Shown: positions 44,215-53,918 of the stretch, in pieces
Layout of the letters: each line of letters begins with the position of its first letter
Position numbering within the stretch: the stretch's first letter is position 1
Origin: Mucilaginibacter terrae
GTDB lineage: Bacteria; Bacteroidota; Bacteroidia; Sphingobacteriales; Sphingobacteriaceae
DNA length: 64,000 nt
Assembly: GCF_031951985.1 (NCBI RefSeq)
Contig: NZ_JAVLVU010000001.1
Coordinates: 2,418,001-2,482,000, forward strand
Direction of reading: 5' to 3'
Notes under the pieces: model-generated
Database searches by the model: none
What the model saw: only the letters and a program-made list of their open reading frames with translations
Told to the model about the DNA's origin: nothing
Made by a program: the position numbers and the translations under genes

Positions 44215-45399
44215 TTAAACCGTACTCTTTTTTGAGTTAAGCAAATGCACCAACAGTACGATAACGGACAGTGTGATACCAATAACGCACACACCTGGCC
44301 AATGGAAAGTACCCCAAACCCGGGAGGCCAGGAATGTACCTGCCGAACCACCTGCAAAGTAAGATACCATATATACCGTATTAATACGGTTGCGCGCCGA
44401 TGGGTTTAGTCCGAAGATAATAGACTGGTTAGAGATATGCGTAGCCTGCACGCCCATGTCCATTAATATTACGCCTACAATTAGCCCGGCCATGCTATGG
44501 CTAAAAGCAAAAAAGATAATAAACGATACCAGCAATAGCAGTAAAGTATAGGTAATTAGCCTGTCGGGGTTAGACTTATCGCTCAACCGGCCAATCAATG
44601 AAGCTGCCAATGCTCCAAAAGCCCCTATCAAACCAAATGCCCCGGCTACAGCGCTCCCCTCGTTAAAGGGCGGCTCGCGCAGCAGGAAAACGAGCGTTGT
44701 CCAAAAGGCGCTGAAACAGGCAAAGCACAAGGCTCCACGCAGTGCGGCAATGCGAAGTTTGGGCTCTTCTTTAATAAGCGTTATTAGCGAACGCATCAAA
44801 CTACCGTAGTTACCTTTATGCTGCGGTTCAACCTCAGGAATGATGAGGGCAATGAGCATCCACATTAACAACATTAGTGCGGCAGCAATGTAAAACATAG
44901 ACCGCCAGCCTAAATGCTCACCCACAATGCCACTCACCGTGCGCGATAGTAATATACCTATGAGCAGGCCGCTCATGATAAAGCCAATTTTCTTGCCCCG
45001 CTCTTCAGGGTTGGCCAAATGCGCCGCCATAGGCAGCAATATTTGCGGTATTATGGAAGTTACGCCTAATAAAAAACTACCCAATGCCATTACCCATAAA
45101 CTTTTTGCCGTAGCAACTAACATTAAGGCAGCAAAAACACAGGCAAGATCAATAAGCATTAGTCGCTTGCGTTTAAACATATCGGCCAGGGGCACAATTA
45201 ACAGCAAACCGGTGGCGTAACCAATTTGAGTAAACATAGAAATTTGCCCTGCCTGCCCGTTGCTTATCTTAAAATCGTGGGCTATATCGCCCAGCAGGGG
45301 CTGGTTGTAGTAAATATTAGCAACCACAAACCCGGTGGCCAAAGTCATGGTCCAAAGTATGAGCGGTGTAAGTTTATGTTGATGAGCAGTTATCGACAT
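44215..45399 (-). CDS. MFS transporter
   Basis: This 394-aa inner-membrane protein has about 12 transmembrane helices. The helix 1 region TLATGFVVANIYYNQPLLGDIA and the loop 2-3 motif PLADMFKRKRLMLIDL (a form of the MFS signature) mark a sugar/drug-type exporter. A second half-signature is RLSDKSNPDRLITY. The NIYYNQPLL start is found in YgaY/arabinose-efflux-like members. The substrate is unknown. It stands alone on the minus strand, upstream of the small-gene operon. Confidence 0.85.
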   Translation of the reverse strand: MSITAHQHKLTPLILWTMTLATGFVVANIYYNQPLLGDIAHDFKISNGQAGQISMFTQIGYATGLLLIVPLADMFKRKRLMLIDLACVFAALMLVATAKSLWVMALGSFLLGVTSIIPQILLPMAAHLANPEERGKKIGFIMSGLLIGILLSRTVSGIVGEHLGWRSMFYIAAALMLLMWMLIALIIPEVEPQHKGNYGSLMRSLITLIKEEPKLRIAALRGALCFACFSAFWTTLVFLLREPPFNEGSAVAGAFGLIGAFGALAASLIGRLSDKSNPDRLITYTLLLLLVSFIIFFAFSHSMAGLIVGVILMDMGVQATHISNQSIIFGLNPSARNRINTVYMVSYFAGGSAGTFLASRVWGTFHWPGVCVIGITLSVIVLLVHLLNSKKSTV

Positions 45400-45618
45400 A
45401 ATTTTTTATCAGATAATTATAAGAAAGCAAAGGTGAGAAACGTTTGCTTTAAATAATGTTCGCCTCGGTCAGATAAGTGTTAAAATGAAGTTTATGTATT
45501 AAACACGTTACAACATTTATTTTATTTTAACATTTATTAACATATCGTATAATTTTATGACAATCTGATACAATAAACATCTGCCGAATAAATTTTTTAT
45601 AATTATTTTGAAAAAACA

Positions 45619-45740
45619 TTTGGCAGTTTAAAAAGTAAGTGTTACTTTTACACCGTATTCAAAAGATACACAAAATAGTCTTCTCATAATTTAGGTTTAT
45701 AATTGGTTAGTAAAAGCTCCTGCCCATCAGGAGCTTTGCT
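45619..45740 (+). ncRNA. Candidate small RNA with its own promoter and terminator hairpin
   Basis: TTTG (45619-45622) and TACTTTTA (45643-45650) are 20 nt apart, near the ideal Bacteroidota promoter. About 55 nt after the expected start near 45657 is a strong hairpin, AAAGCTCCTG (45713-45722) and CAGGAGCTTT (45728-45737). No plus-strand gene follows before 49931 and no ORF lies between promoter and hairpin. The rest of the 396-bp gap 45400-45795 shows nothing recognisable. This is inferred from signals only. Confidence 0.35.
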
Positions 45741-45795
45741 TATTTTAAGGCTTTTTGTAATTTAACAGGCAAATCATCCCCTCAATAAATTCATT

Positions 45796-46966
45796 TTATA
45801 ATTTAAGACTCAAATTCCTTTTATACAGTCCGTTGGCTATTAAAATCACCAAAAAGGCCATAGCAAACGACCGTAAAATAGCCAGCCAACCATCATAAAA
45901 GCTATCGGGATAATTGACATGCAGCAACCGCATACCAAAAAAGGTAAGATAAGGTATCAAGTAGCAGGTCAATGTTGCCGTACCTGCCGCACTGATGAGT
46001 TTAAACCAGTTTAGGCATCCCTTCAAATCAACCAAATAAATAAAAAGCACATATACCAGCACACTAATACCCGTGCAAATAAAGACCCATGCCGGAGTTG
46101 AGTAAATTTTAGATATACCACCCGAATATGGTCGGATTAATAAACCAATGGCAATTAGAGCTGCCCCACTTAGCAAGCATCCGGTAATAAACCGATTGAC
46201 GGCATGAGCATACTTTGCATACAACATACTCATTACCACGCCCGCCATAATTAAGCAAACGCTCGATGCATCATATATAGCCCACAGTTTAAAGCCATCG
46301 TAAACCGTATGAACCGTTACATGAAAAATCAGAAAAACAGCGAAAGCCACCCAAATAAACTTCAAATTGCCTTTGGCAAAAAGGTATATCAGTGCACAAG
46401 CCAGGTAAGCCCAGCCTATTAACCCTAAAATGCCCCACCATTGTACATTCATGCCTGTATAGCCATCTTCATCAGGATGGCCTTTGTATATAAGGGCAAG
46501 GGCAACCAGCATGGCATATCCCCACAATAATTAACACGGTTTTCACCGTTTTACTAATTGATGGTTTATAATTAAGCCATATTAAAAAGAAACTCAGGGT
46601 AGCCAATATAGCCCACAATGGCCGTGGGAACCAGTTGTTCTTATCATAACTATCCATGTTTACCTGGTACACCCCCATTAGCAGCAAGGCAAAGCCACGG
46701 TATAGTATATGTAAAAAGATCTGGGTAAAAGTGGCACCTTTGTGCCATTTATGTTCAATAGCCAACGGTATAGATAAGCCTACAATAAATAAAAAGGCCG
46801 GAAAAATGGTATCGGCAAAGCCCATTCCGTCAACTTCAGCTTCTACGTGGTCTATCCAGCCGGGAATGCCTTTAGCACCGCTCAACTCGTTAACAAAAAT
46901 CATGAACAACATGGTAACGGCACGAAATACATCGACCGAGAGCAGGCGGGTAATTGGTTTGGTCAT
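45796..46966 (-). pseudogene. DUF5009/NagX-like acyltransferase membrane protein, frameshifted
   Basis: The frame from ATG 46966 (MTKPITRLLSVDVFRAVTMLFMIFVNELSG) carries the first membrane helices and the family DVFRA motif. It goes off after KTVLIIVGI. A second frame resumes as WGYAMLVALALIYKGHPDEDGYTG and runs through six or more helices to 45796. Dropping one G from the G4 run (plus-strand C at 46520-46523) joins them as LIIVGYAMLV, an intact protein of about 390 aa. The intact form resembles heparan-alpha-glucosaminide N-acetyltransferase-like membrane proteins that acetylate amino sugars. It precedes GH95 on the same strand? No: GH95 is transcribed toward it and may be linked. Homopolymer error is possible. 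Confidence 0.7.
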
Positions 46967-47146
46967 TTGGCAAATATTAGGGCTTGATTTGTAAAACCCA
47001 AGCCTATATCGCCAAATATATTTGCTGTAAACTACATTATAAAATCACAAAATACTGTTAAACAACATATTAAACTCTACCCAATACACTTTAATCAAAA
47101 CCTATAACAATGCTGAATAGCTATATAAAAGTCCTTAAAAGATAAA

Positions 47147-47196
47147 TGCCTCAAGCGTACAATACGCTTGAGGCACATCCAAACTTTTTAAAGTTT
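47147..47196 (-). terminator. Hairpin ending the GH95 transcript
   Basis: The perfect arms TGCCTCAAGCG (47147-47157) and CGCTTGAGGCA (47165-47175) are joined by a smaller AAACTTT-TT-AAAGTTT palindrome (47181-47196). On the minus strand the stem is followed by TTTATCTTTT. It lies 20-70 bp past the GH95 stop, so GH95 is probably not co-transcribed with the next gene. Confidence 0.65.
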
Positions 47197-47215
47197 TTAT
47201 CTATTATTTTTTCTT

Positions 47216-49669
47216 TTAGCCTTTCACTGCCGATAAATTATAAATACCACCCTTTACCGTAGCTATGGTGGTTTGATAACCCTGCGCAGTTTTCACCGAT
47301 TTAGTTTTACTTCCGGAAACTTTAACAGGCTGGCTGGTCATCAGTACACACTTACCGCCTACTGCCGATTTAATAATAGCGGTACTTAGTTGCCCGTTTT
47401 TCCAGTTAAGGTCTACCGTGAATGCTCCGCGTGCTTTAATGCCTGCAATGCTGCCATCTTTCCAGGCCGATGGCAGGGCAGGCAGCAATTGCAATTTACC
47501 CAAATGGCTTTGCAGCAGCATTTCGGTCATGCCCGATGTGGCACCAAAGTTACCGTCGATTTGGAACGGTGGATGGGCATCAAATAAGTTAGGATATAGG
47601 CCACCGCCTTTTGATACACTGAGGTCGCGCATGAGGTCGCGCACCAGTTTGTAAGCATGGTCGCCATCCATCAAACGTGCCCAAAAGTTAATTTTCCAGG
47701 CCAGGCTCCAGCCGGTGCCTGCATCGCCGCGCAACTCCAAGGTTTTGCGGGCAGCATTGGCAAAGGTTGGTGTAGTAAGCGGAGATATTTCGCGACCGGG
47801 GTGTAATCCATATAAATGGCTAACATGGCGGTGATGCGGATCTTCATCTTCCCAATCTTTATACCACTCCTGCAAATTTCCTTTTTTACCAATGTGCAGC
47901 GGGTAAAGTTTAGCCAGCTTTGCTTTTAAAATATTGCGGAAAGCAACATCGGCATTTAACGCTTCCGAAGCTTCGATACAGTTCATAAAATGGTCGCGTA
48001 CTATCGACATATCCATCGTAGTGGCTATAGATGTATTGCCGCTTTTGCCTTTATCATCAATAAAATCGTTCTCGGGCGAAAAAGATGGCGCAGTAACCAG
48101 GTAACCGTTCTTATCCTCCACCAAAAAATCAATTAAAAACTCGGCAGCACCTTTCATAACCGGGTAAGCTTGTTTTAAAAACTGCTTATCCTGGCTAAAG
48201 CGGTAATGCTCAAATAAATGGCGGCTCAACCACGGCGCACCCATATACCAGTTGGCCCATTTAGGGTCGCCTTTACCTAAATCACCTACCGGGTTGCTAA
48301 TGGCCCATATATCGGTGTTGTGATGCGCAACCCAGCCTTTCATGTTGTAAAACTCGCGCGCAGTGGTTTTACCCGTTACGGCCAGCTCTTTAATAAAGCT
48401 AAACAGCGGGTATTCCATTTCCTCAAGGTTACTAATGGCGGCAGGCCAATAGTTCATTTGCGTATTAATGTTGATGGTGTAGTTTGAACTCCATGGTGCA
48501 CGTAGTTTATTATTCCAGATGCCCTGTAAATTGGCTGGCACACCACCCTCTCTTGATGAGCTGATGAGCAAATAGCGCCCAAACTGGTAAAAAAGCGTTT
48601 CGAAACTTAAATCGACCGCACCTTTGCTAAATGCGAGCAAACGCTCATTAGTTGGCAAATTGGCTGATGGTGATGGGGCACCGGTTAAGTTAAATTTTAC
48701 CCGGTTAAAATAGCGCGAATAATCGACCAGGTGATCAGCATATAATTTAGTCCAGGTGGCTTGCGTAGCAGCTTGCATGGCATCCCGGCATAACTTTAGT
48801 TCATCTTTACCCTCGGTTACCGGGCATTTATCATACCCGTTATAACTGGTTGCCGCACAAATGAACAATAAAACTTCATCAGCATTTTTCACGGTCACGC
48901 CTGATGTATCTGCATTCACCATACCGCCTTTTGCCAGGGCTTTAATTTGCACAGCCGCCCGCATACCTTTACAGTTAATACTATCGGCATACTTGATAGG
49001 TTCCTTATTGTAACCAATGTAGTTAGGGTCAACCTGCGACGGAGCTTTCATTTTCAATATTAATCCGTTGCTACCATTAGCCATAACCTCATATTTAACC
49101 AAGCTTGAATGGCCTGTTTTAAAGCTTATTTTGCCCGCTTTGCTGGCGGTAAAACGCACCACAATTGCCTTACCGGGAAATGAAGCTATAATTTCGCGTT
49201 TATAATTAACTCCTGCTGCGGTAAAACTTACACCAGCCAATGATTTGTTAATATCCAAATCGCGGCGGTAATTTGCAAAATCATCGGTACCTAAATCCTG
49301 CCTAATTTTTAAATCGGCCAGGGGTAAATACGATTGCGTGTAAACACCCTGTATTCCTTTTATATAATTATTTGCCGCAGCATAATCTTCATCCTGCAAA
49401 AGTGCTTTACGGGTTTTGGCAAGTGCTGCCGGGCCGTTAGGGTTTACATTTTTGCTTACCGGGCCGCCGCTCCAAAAGGTGGCCTCGTTTAATTGCAGCA
49501 ATTCATCAGCCGGGCTGCCAAATATCATGGCACCAATGCGGCCATTACCCACGGGGAGTGCTTCGGTCCATACTTTGGCAGGTTTGTTAAACCATAAAAC
49601 CTGCGAATTTTGTTGCGCAAACACGGATTTTGCCACAAACAGTAACAGCAAAAAGAGAAGTTTTTTCAT
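47216..49669 (-). CDS. Glycoside hydrolase family 95 (alpha-L-fucosidase type)
   Basis: This 817-aa secreted enzyme has a signal peptide (1-18, ending VFA). The N-terminal beta domain starts [27 protein letters not shown] and continues [13 protein letters not shown], the GH95 hallmark. The (alpha/alpha)6 barrel has [31 protein letters not shown] and [19 protein letters not shown]95 enzymes hydrolyse alpha-1,2-L-fucosides or alpha-L-galactosides of plant or host glycans. No SusCD pair is adjacent, so it is not part of a clear polysaccharide utilisation locus here. Confidence 0.9.
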   Translation of the reverse strand: MKKLLFLLLLFVAKSVFAQQNSQVLWFNKPAKVWTEALPVGNGRIGAMIFGSPADELLQLNEATFWSGGPVSKNVNPNGPAALAKTRKALLQDEDYAAANNYIKGIQGVYTQSYLPLADLKIRQDLGTDDFANYRRDLDINKSLAGVSFTAAGVNYKREIIASFPGKAIVVRFTASKAGKISFKTGHSSLVKYEVMANGSNGLILKMKAPSQVDPNYIGYNKEPIKYADSINCKGMRAAVQIKALAKGGMVNADTSGVTVKNADEVLLFICAATSYNGYDKCPVTEGKDELKLCRDAMQAATQATWTKLYADHLVDYSRYFNRVKFNLTGAPSPSANLPTNERLLAFSKGAVDLSFETLFYQFGRYLLISSSREGGVPANLQGIWNNKLRAPWSSNYTININTQMNYWPAAISNLEEMEYPLFSFIKELAVTGKTTAREFYNMKGWVAHHNTDIWAISNPVGDLGKGDPKWANWYMGAPWLSRHLFEHYRFSQDKQFLKQAYPVMKGAAEFLIDFLVEDKNGYLVTAPSFSPENDFIDDKGKSGNTSIATTMDMSIVRDHFMNCIEASEALNADVAFRNILKAKLAKLYPLHIGKKGNLQEWYKDWEDEDPHHRHVSHLYGLHPGREISPLTTPTFANAARKTLELRGDAGTGWSLAWKINFWARLMDGDHAYKLVRDLMRDLSVSKGGGLYPNLFDAHPPFQIDGNFGATSGMTEMLLQSHLGKLQLLPALPSAWKDGSIAGIKARGAFTVDLNWKNGQLSTAIIKSAVGGKCVLMTSQPVKVSGSKTKSVKTAQGYQTTIATVKGGIYNLSAVKG

Positions 49670-49802
49670 GAGATTTACAAGGCTATTTCAATATAATGGG
49701 TCACAATCCTGATGATACCATTATAGGATATTGACGCCTAAGTTAGCATTTATTATCAATTTAACACTTAAAACCTAAGCAGGAAAGTACATGATAGTGT
49801 AA

Positions 49803-49834
49803 TTTGTACACATTAAATATTATTACTACTTTTG
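49803..49834 (+). promoter_or_regulatory. Promoter of the NADH dehydrogenase gene
   Basis: TTTG (49803-49806) and TACTTTTG (49827-49834) match both boxes of the Bacteroidota sigma-A promoter with a 20-bp spacer. Transcription would start near 49841, giving a 90-nt leader before ATG 49931. Confidence 0.6.
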
Positions 49835-49930
49835 TGTGGTGATGGAGAGCAACAAATACTTCCTTGACAATCTCCCGGAAATAGCTTTGGCATCCATTGT
49901 CATACACGTAAAATCAAACTGATTTTTGCT

Positions 49931-51232
49931 ATGAAAAACACACTCATGAAAACAGTTATTATAGGCGGCGGCTTTGCCGGCATTAACCTTGCACAAGAGC
50001 TTTTAAAAAATAACCCCAACATACACGTTACCCTGGTCGACCGGAATAATTACAACTTTTTTCCACCGTTGCTTTACCAGGTAGCTACAGGCTTCTTGGA
50101 TGCATCGAACATCAGTTACCCTTACCGCAGGCTATTTCGCGATCATGCTAATTTTACCTTCCAGATGGGCGATCTTCAGGAAATTTTTCCCGAAGAGAAC
50201 CGCATCAAGCTATCAACAGGCGAATTGCATTATGATAATCTGGTAATTGCCACAGGTACCACCAGCAACTATTTTGGCATGCAAGACATACAAAAGTATG
50301 CCCTGCCCATGAAAACAATTGATGATGCGCTCATCCTTAAAAACACCCTGCTTACCCGCTTAGAAACAGCTACCCGCAGTACTGATGCACTCGAACGCAA
50401 AAGGTTAACCACCATTGTGGTAGCTGGCGGTGGCCCAACCGGCGTTGAGGTTGCAGGTATGTTATCAGAACTTCGCCAAAATATTTTTAAGAAAGACTAC
50501 CCCGAACTGGCCGACCTGCCGTTTGATATTTATTTGGTAGATGGAATGCCTACGCTGCTTACACCAATGAGTGCCAAATCACAGGCTTATACGTTAAAAT
50601 CATTAAACCAAATGGGTGTACAGGTTAAGCTCAATAAAAAAGTGGTTGGCTTTGACGGCAACGCCGTATCATTTGCCGATGGCGAGGTTATTGAAACCAG
50701 CAACGTAATTTGGGCAGCCGGTGTCACCTCCGAACGTTTTGCAGGTTTACCGCAAGAAAGCTACGGCCGTGGCAGCCGCCTTATTGTTGATGAATTTAAC
50801 AAGGTGAAAGGCGAAGGTAATATTTACGCCATTGGCGATAACTGTTTTCAGGTTACCGATCCGGCCTTCCCGCAAGGTCACCCGCAAGTGGCCCAGGTAG
50901 CCATTCAGCAAGGACAAAACCTGGCCAAAAATATTATCAGTACCCTGAGCGGTGGCACACAAAAACCGTTTGTGTACCACGATAAAGGCTCGATGGCTAT
51001 TATTGGCCGCAATAAAGCCGTTACCGACTTGCCAAAACCTGCACTACACATGAACGGCTTTATTGCCTGGTTAATGTGGCTGTTTGTACACCTGGTTAGT
51101 TTGGTAAACTTCCGTAACAAGCTTAAAACTTTGTACAACTGGGTTGCTGCCTACCTCACCAAAGACCAACACCTGCGTATGATCGTGAAACCGGCTCCAA
51201 GATTGGAAGACCAACCCGAAGCCATAAGCTAA
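49931..51232 (+). CDS. ndh: Type II NADH dehydrogenase / NAD(P)/FAD-dependent oxidoreductase
   Basis: This 433-aa membrane-associated flavoprotein passes electrons from NADH to quinone without pumping protons. The FAD Rossmann motif VIIGGGFAGINLAQ is at 9-22. A second, NADH-binding motif VVAGGGPTGVEVAGML is near 163-178. GNIYAIGDN near 295 binds FAD. A hydrophobic C-terminal stretch (MNGFIAWLMWLFVHLVSLVNF) anchors it to the membrane. A start at Met6 is also possible. It is a single-gene unit with its own promoter and terminator. Confidence 0.85.
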   Translation: MKNTLMKTVIIGGGFAGINLAQELLKNNPNIHVTLVDRNNYNFFPPLLYQVATGFLDASNISYPYRRLFRDHANFTFQMGDLQEIFPEENRIKLSTGELHYDNLVIATGTTSNYFGMQDIQKYALPMKTIDDALILKNTLLTRLETATRSTDALERKRLTTIVVAGGGPTGVEVAGMLSELRQNIFKKDYPELADLPFDIYLVDGMPTLLTPMSAKSQAYTLKSLNQMGVQVKLNKKVVGFDGNAVSFADGEVIETSNVIWAAGVTSERFAGLPQESYGRGSRLIVDEFNKVKGEGNIYAIGDNCFQVTDPAFPQGHPQVAQVAIQQGQNLAKNIISTLSGGTQKPFVYHDKGSMAIIGRNKAVTDLPKPALHMNGFIAWLMWLFVHLVSLVNFRNKLKTLYNWVAAYLTKDQHLRMIVKPAPRLEDQPEAIS

Positions 51233-51256
51233 CATTGCACCTTATTCAAATACAAA

Positions 51257-51285
51257 AAAGTCCGGTTTTGCCGGGCTTTCTTTGT
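51257..51285 (+). terminator. Rho-independent terminator of ndh
   Basis: A 9-bp stem (51257-51265 and 51271-51279, with one G-U) around TTTTG is followed by CTTTGTTT. Confidence 0.75.
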
Positions 51286-51317
51286 TTAGTGCATGACAAC
51301 AAAATTTCTATAAAACA

Positions 51318-51351
51318 AAAAAGTCCTCAGAAATTTACCTGAAGACTTTTT
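51318..51351 (-). terminator. Terminator of the tRNA-Ala gene
   Basis: The 13-nt arms (51318-51330 and 51339-51351) pair with one mismatch, with a run of T on the minus strand. It lies 8 bp after the tRNA 3' end. It can also work on the plus strand. Confidence 0.75.
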
Positions 51352-51358
51352 GTTTTAG

Positions 51359-51432
<74 letters not shown>

Positions 51433-51686
51433 GTTGGGGTTGCAAAAATAGCAAAAAGTTAGTTAATCCAAAATTTTGTTAAATAATTTGTTTAACTAAC
51501 TTTTGCTGGTGCTAAATCGAATTTACAATCCCACTTCTATGGCCCTGCTTATCAAGAAACCATCCGGCTGTACATAAAATATGCGAAATAGAGGAAGACG
51601 AAAAAAACTTTAAACCAATCTGCAATTAATTATGATTTGCACATCAGCGCTTTAATCATTGCAACAAGAGTTTGTATATTTAAACT

Positions 51687-52061
51687 ATGAAATACTTATT
51701 CGTTTCGCTGTTCACAGTTTTTATTTCGTTTGGAGCATCGGCGCAAACTGTTGCGCCCGATTGGTCGGCTCCCCTGCCATCAAAAAATATAGCTGCCCAG
51801 GTAGACCATAGTGTTGCCGTTTGTGATACCGTGTCGGACTTTAGAGTGGTTAGCCCAGTGCTTACCTTAATAAACATTGGAGGCCGTTATCCCAACCAAA
51901 ATTTAACCGTTGCGGTTAAGGGCGATAAAATAAAAATTAATGCTGCCCTCATGAAAAGCAAAGCTGTTTGCTTTTATGGCCCGGTAACCATTTTTAAAAA
52001 CAAACCCGAAATTGTGATAACCGAACCCGAACAGATCAAAGACATTAAACAATACCAATAA
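51687..52061 (+). CDS. Small secreted OB-fold-like protein
   Basis: This 124-aa protein has a signal peptide (1-19, ending ASA). The mature part resembles the OB-fold module seen beside nucleases and in ComEA-type proteins: VAVCDTVSDFRVVSPVLTLINIGGRYPNQNLTVAVKG, then KAVCFYGPVTIFKNKPEIVITEPEQI, which parallels G-x-V-C-V-T-G-K-I...Y-K-G-K-P-E-I. Two cysteines may pair. A binding role is likely, but the ligand is unknown. A strong terminator lies directly after the stop. Confidence 0.6.
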   Translation: MKYLFVSLFTVFISFGASAQTVAPDWSAPLPSKNIAAQVDHSVAVCDTVSDFRVVSPVLTLINIGGRYPNQNLTVAVKGDKIKINAALMKSKAVCFYGPVTIFKNKPEIVITEPEQIKDIKQYQ

Positions 52062-52064
52062 AAC

Positions 52065-52097
52065 AAAACGGGCTTGCAAAAATTGCAGGCCCGTTTT
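52065..52097 (+). terminator. Rho-independent terminator
   Basis: The 14-nt arms 52065-52078 and 52084-52097 (AAAACGGGC...) pair with one G-U. It has T runs on both strands and serves both convergent genes. Confidence 0.85.
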
Positions 52098-52115
52098 GTT
52101 ATACCAGAAGTGCTT

Positions 52116-52913
52116 TTATTTAGATTTTGGCACCATTGATTTGATCCAGCTTACCAAATCGGCGGCAGCCTTATCGTTTTCAAAACCTAAATTGGCAGGA
52201 AGGCGACCGTTGGTATATTCGTCGTACAACCATGGGTCGGCAATTGCAATTACTGTGCCTTTACCGTGTTTGGCCGATGCTATAAGTGTTGCGCCCGCTG
52301 TATTTTTTAATACCGGCTTTGCAGCACCTGTGGTAGCTATAGAGCAGGCATCCTTCATGTAAATTTTTTTGGAGGTTTTAAATACAGGATTATCTTTTAT
52401 GATTACGCCGCCATCTTCAAAGTGCTTATCATCAATTACGTGGTTTTGTATATCATCGTTAAAGTGCATGCCAAACTCGGCCGCTAACTGGTTATAATGC
52501 GGAAACTCCACATTGGCACTATCGTTAGCAAACATCACCAGCACACCACCCTGTTTAACCCATTGGCTGATTGCCTTTATATCATTAGGTAAAATATAAT
52601 TAGGGTTAGGGTTTTCTTTTTTGCTATCCGGATCAACAATTATATAAACGCTGGTACCTTTAAGATTTGCTGCAGTTGGCGCAGCATCTAACGATTTTAA
52701 GTCGAAACCCTGACTTCTGAAAATATCGCCCAAAACAGAAAAACCGTTATGATCCTTCTCTTCCCATATATAATGGAAGCGTTCGGGCTGGCCTTGGCTA
52801 TTTTTGCGGGTTTCGTGATTAAAATAATAATCAAGAGTTACGGTTTGAGCCTGGCTTTGTAATGCAGTAAAAGCTAACGCCCCGGCAAGTACATAACGGT
52901 AAAGTAATTTCAT
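52116..52913 (-). CDS. Secreted amidotransferase-like (DUF4350-type) protein
   Basis: The ATG at 52913 gives a clean signal peptide (MKLLYRYVLAGALAFTALQSQA); an upstream start adds nine residues. The 265-aa protein has a Rossmann-like glutamine-amidotransferase fold: GDIFRSQGFDLKSL, GTSVYIIVDPDSKK, ISQWVKQGGVLVMFANDSANVEF and GKGTVIAIADPWLYDEYTNGR. No catalytic Cys is at the elbow, so it is likely a binding domain. I recall similar domains fused to GH88/GH105 hydrolases; here it stands alone, with no hydrolase beside it. Confidence 0.55.
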   Translation of the reverse strand: MKLLYRYVLAGALAFTALQSQAQTVTLDYYFNHETRKNSQGQPERFHYIWEEKDHNGFSVLGDIFRSQGFDLKSLDAAPTAANLKGTSVYIIVDPDSKKENPNPNYILPNDIKAISQWVKQGGVLVMFANDSANVEFPHYNQLAAEFGMHFNDDIQNHVIDDKHFEDGGVIIKDNPVFKTSKKIYMKDACSIATTGAAKPVLKNTAGATLIASAKHGKGTVIAIADPWLYDEYTNGRLPANLGFENDKAAADLVSWIKSMVPKSK

Positions 52914-52997
52914 AGTCGATTTATTGATAATTGGTTGCAAGGCTAAGCTATAAGTTTTTAATTAAAAACAGTAAGCAAACTTTAGCCTCACCACAAG

Positions 52998-53162
52998 TCA
53001 TGATTTTTTACCAGCATCTTTGTTGGCTTTATCATGCGCCTTGCGTGTACGCTCTTCGGCTTTCTTTACCTCGTCTTTTTCACTAATTGGTTCATCGGTT
53101 TTTAATTTTTCATCAGATGAATCATTAAGATGCTTATCCTGGTTTACTTTATCTGTTGCCAT
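52998..53162 (-). CDS. Small charged hypothetical protein
   Basis: Starting at ATG 53162 (MATDKVNQDKHLNDSSDEKL) gives 54 aa; an earlier in-frame start would add an unrelated hydrophobic leader. The product is very rich in Lys, Glu, Asp and Ala (EVKKAEERTRKAHDKANKDAGKKS), helical or disordered, and resembles stress-induced small proteins. It is divergent from the PA2169-like gene, with a shared A/T-rich intergenic region that may hold both promoters. Confidence 0.5.
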   Translation of the reverse strand: MATDKVNQDKHLNDSSDEKLKTDEPISEKDEVKKAEERTRKAHDKANKDAGKKS

Positions 53163-53317
53163 GATGTTAATGATTGATGGTGTATTAACTAACACCTCTT
53201 ATAGCCAGTGGTTTTATTTAATTCATTTTACACATAATGTCTTATTTTTTAAATAAAAATTAAAACCGAATACCTGCTAATGGAGTTCTAATTTCAAAAC
53301 ATTAATATATCTATACT

Positions 53318-53773
53318 ATGGAAACCATTGAAAAATCAGTAGAAATTTTAAACGACTTAATTGAGATTAATAACGACCGTGCCGACGGTTTTCAACGCGC
53401 TTTGAAAGATTTAGGTGAGGGTGATATGGATCTTAAATCGTTATTTGAAGAGTACAGCACACAAAGCCGCCAATTTTCACAAGAGTTAACCGCATTGGCT
53501 GCCCAGCACGGTGGCGATGCCGAAACCGGCAACAGCGTATCGGGCACCTTACACCGCGCCTGGATCGACGTGAAAGCCTTATTTACCGGCAGCGACCGTA
53601 AAGCCATTTTAGCAGAGTGTGAGCGCGGCGAAGATGCTATTAAAAAAGCTTATCGTGAAGGTTTAGCCGAAGGTGTATTACCTGCCGAAGCTATTACATT
53701 GGTAGCTCACCAGGCACAAGCCATCGGCCAGTCGCACGACCGTATTAAAGCCCTGCGCGACAGCCAGGCATAA
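53318..53773 (+). CDS. PA2169 family four-helix-bundle protein (DUF2383)
   Basis: This 151-aa ferritin-like four-helix protein without signal peptide begins METIEKSVEILNDLIEINNDRADGFQRAL and has SRQFSQELTALAAQHGGD, then LHRAWIDVKALFTGSDRKAILAECERGEDAIKKAYREGL. These are typical of DUF2383 proteins, which are often stress-induced. The metal-binding role is unproven. A strong terminator follows. Confidence 0.85.
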   Translation: METIEKSVEILNDLIEINNDRADGFQRALKDLGEGDMDLKSLFEEYSTQSRQFSQELTALAAQHGGDAETGNSVSGTLHRAWIDVKALFTGSDRKAILAECERGEDAIKKAYREGLAEGVLPAEAITLVAHQAQAIGQSHDRIKALRDSQA

Positions 53774-53790
53774 TTCATTTTTTTAAGATT

Positions 53791-53830
53791 AAACGCACAA
53801 AGGCTGCTAATTAGCGGCCTTTGTGCGTTT
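53791..53830 (+). terminator. Rho-independent terminator
   Basis: The 17-nt arms (53791-53807 and 53814-53830) are complementary with one mismatch. It ends the DUF2383 transcript and also lies past the end of the convergent TonB receptor. Confidence 0.85.
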
Positions 53831-53918
53831 ATACCCCTTGTCATTTCTATTGATAACAAGAAATAAAAAAATGCCTAGCAAGCTCTTGATTCATGATTCT
53901 ATACTCTTGATCCTCTCC

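Noticed and set aside
44115-44357. Minus-strand ORF overlapping the MFS 3' end
   Set aside because: It lies in another frame over the conserved MFS C-terminus and has no start signal.
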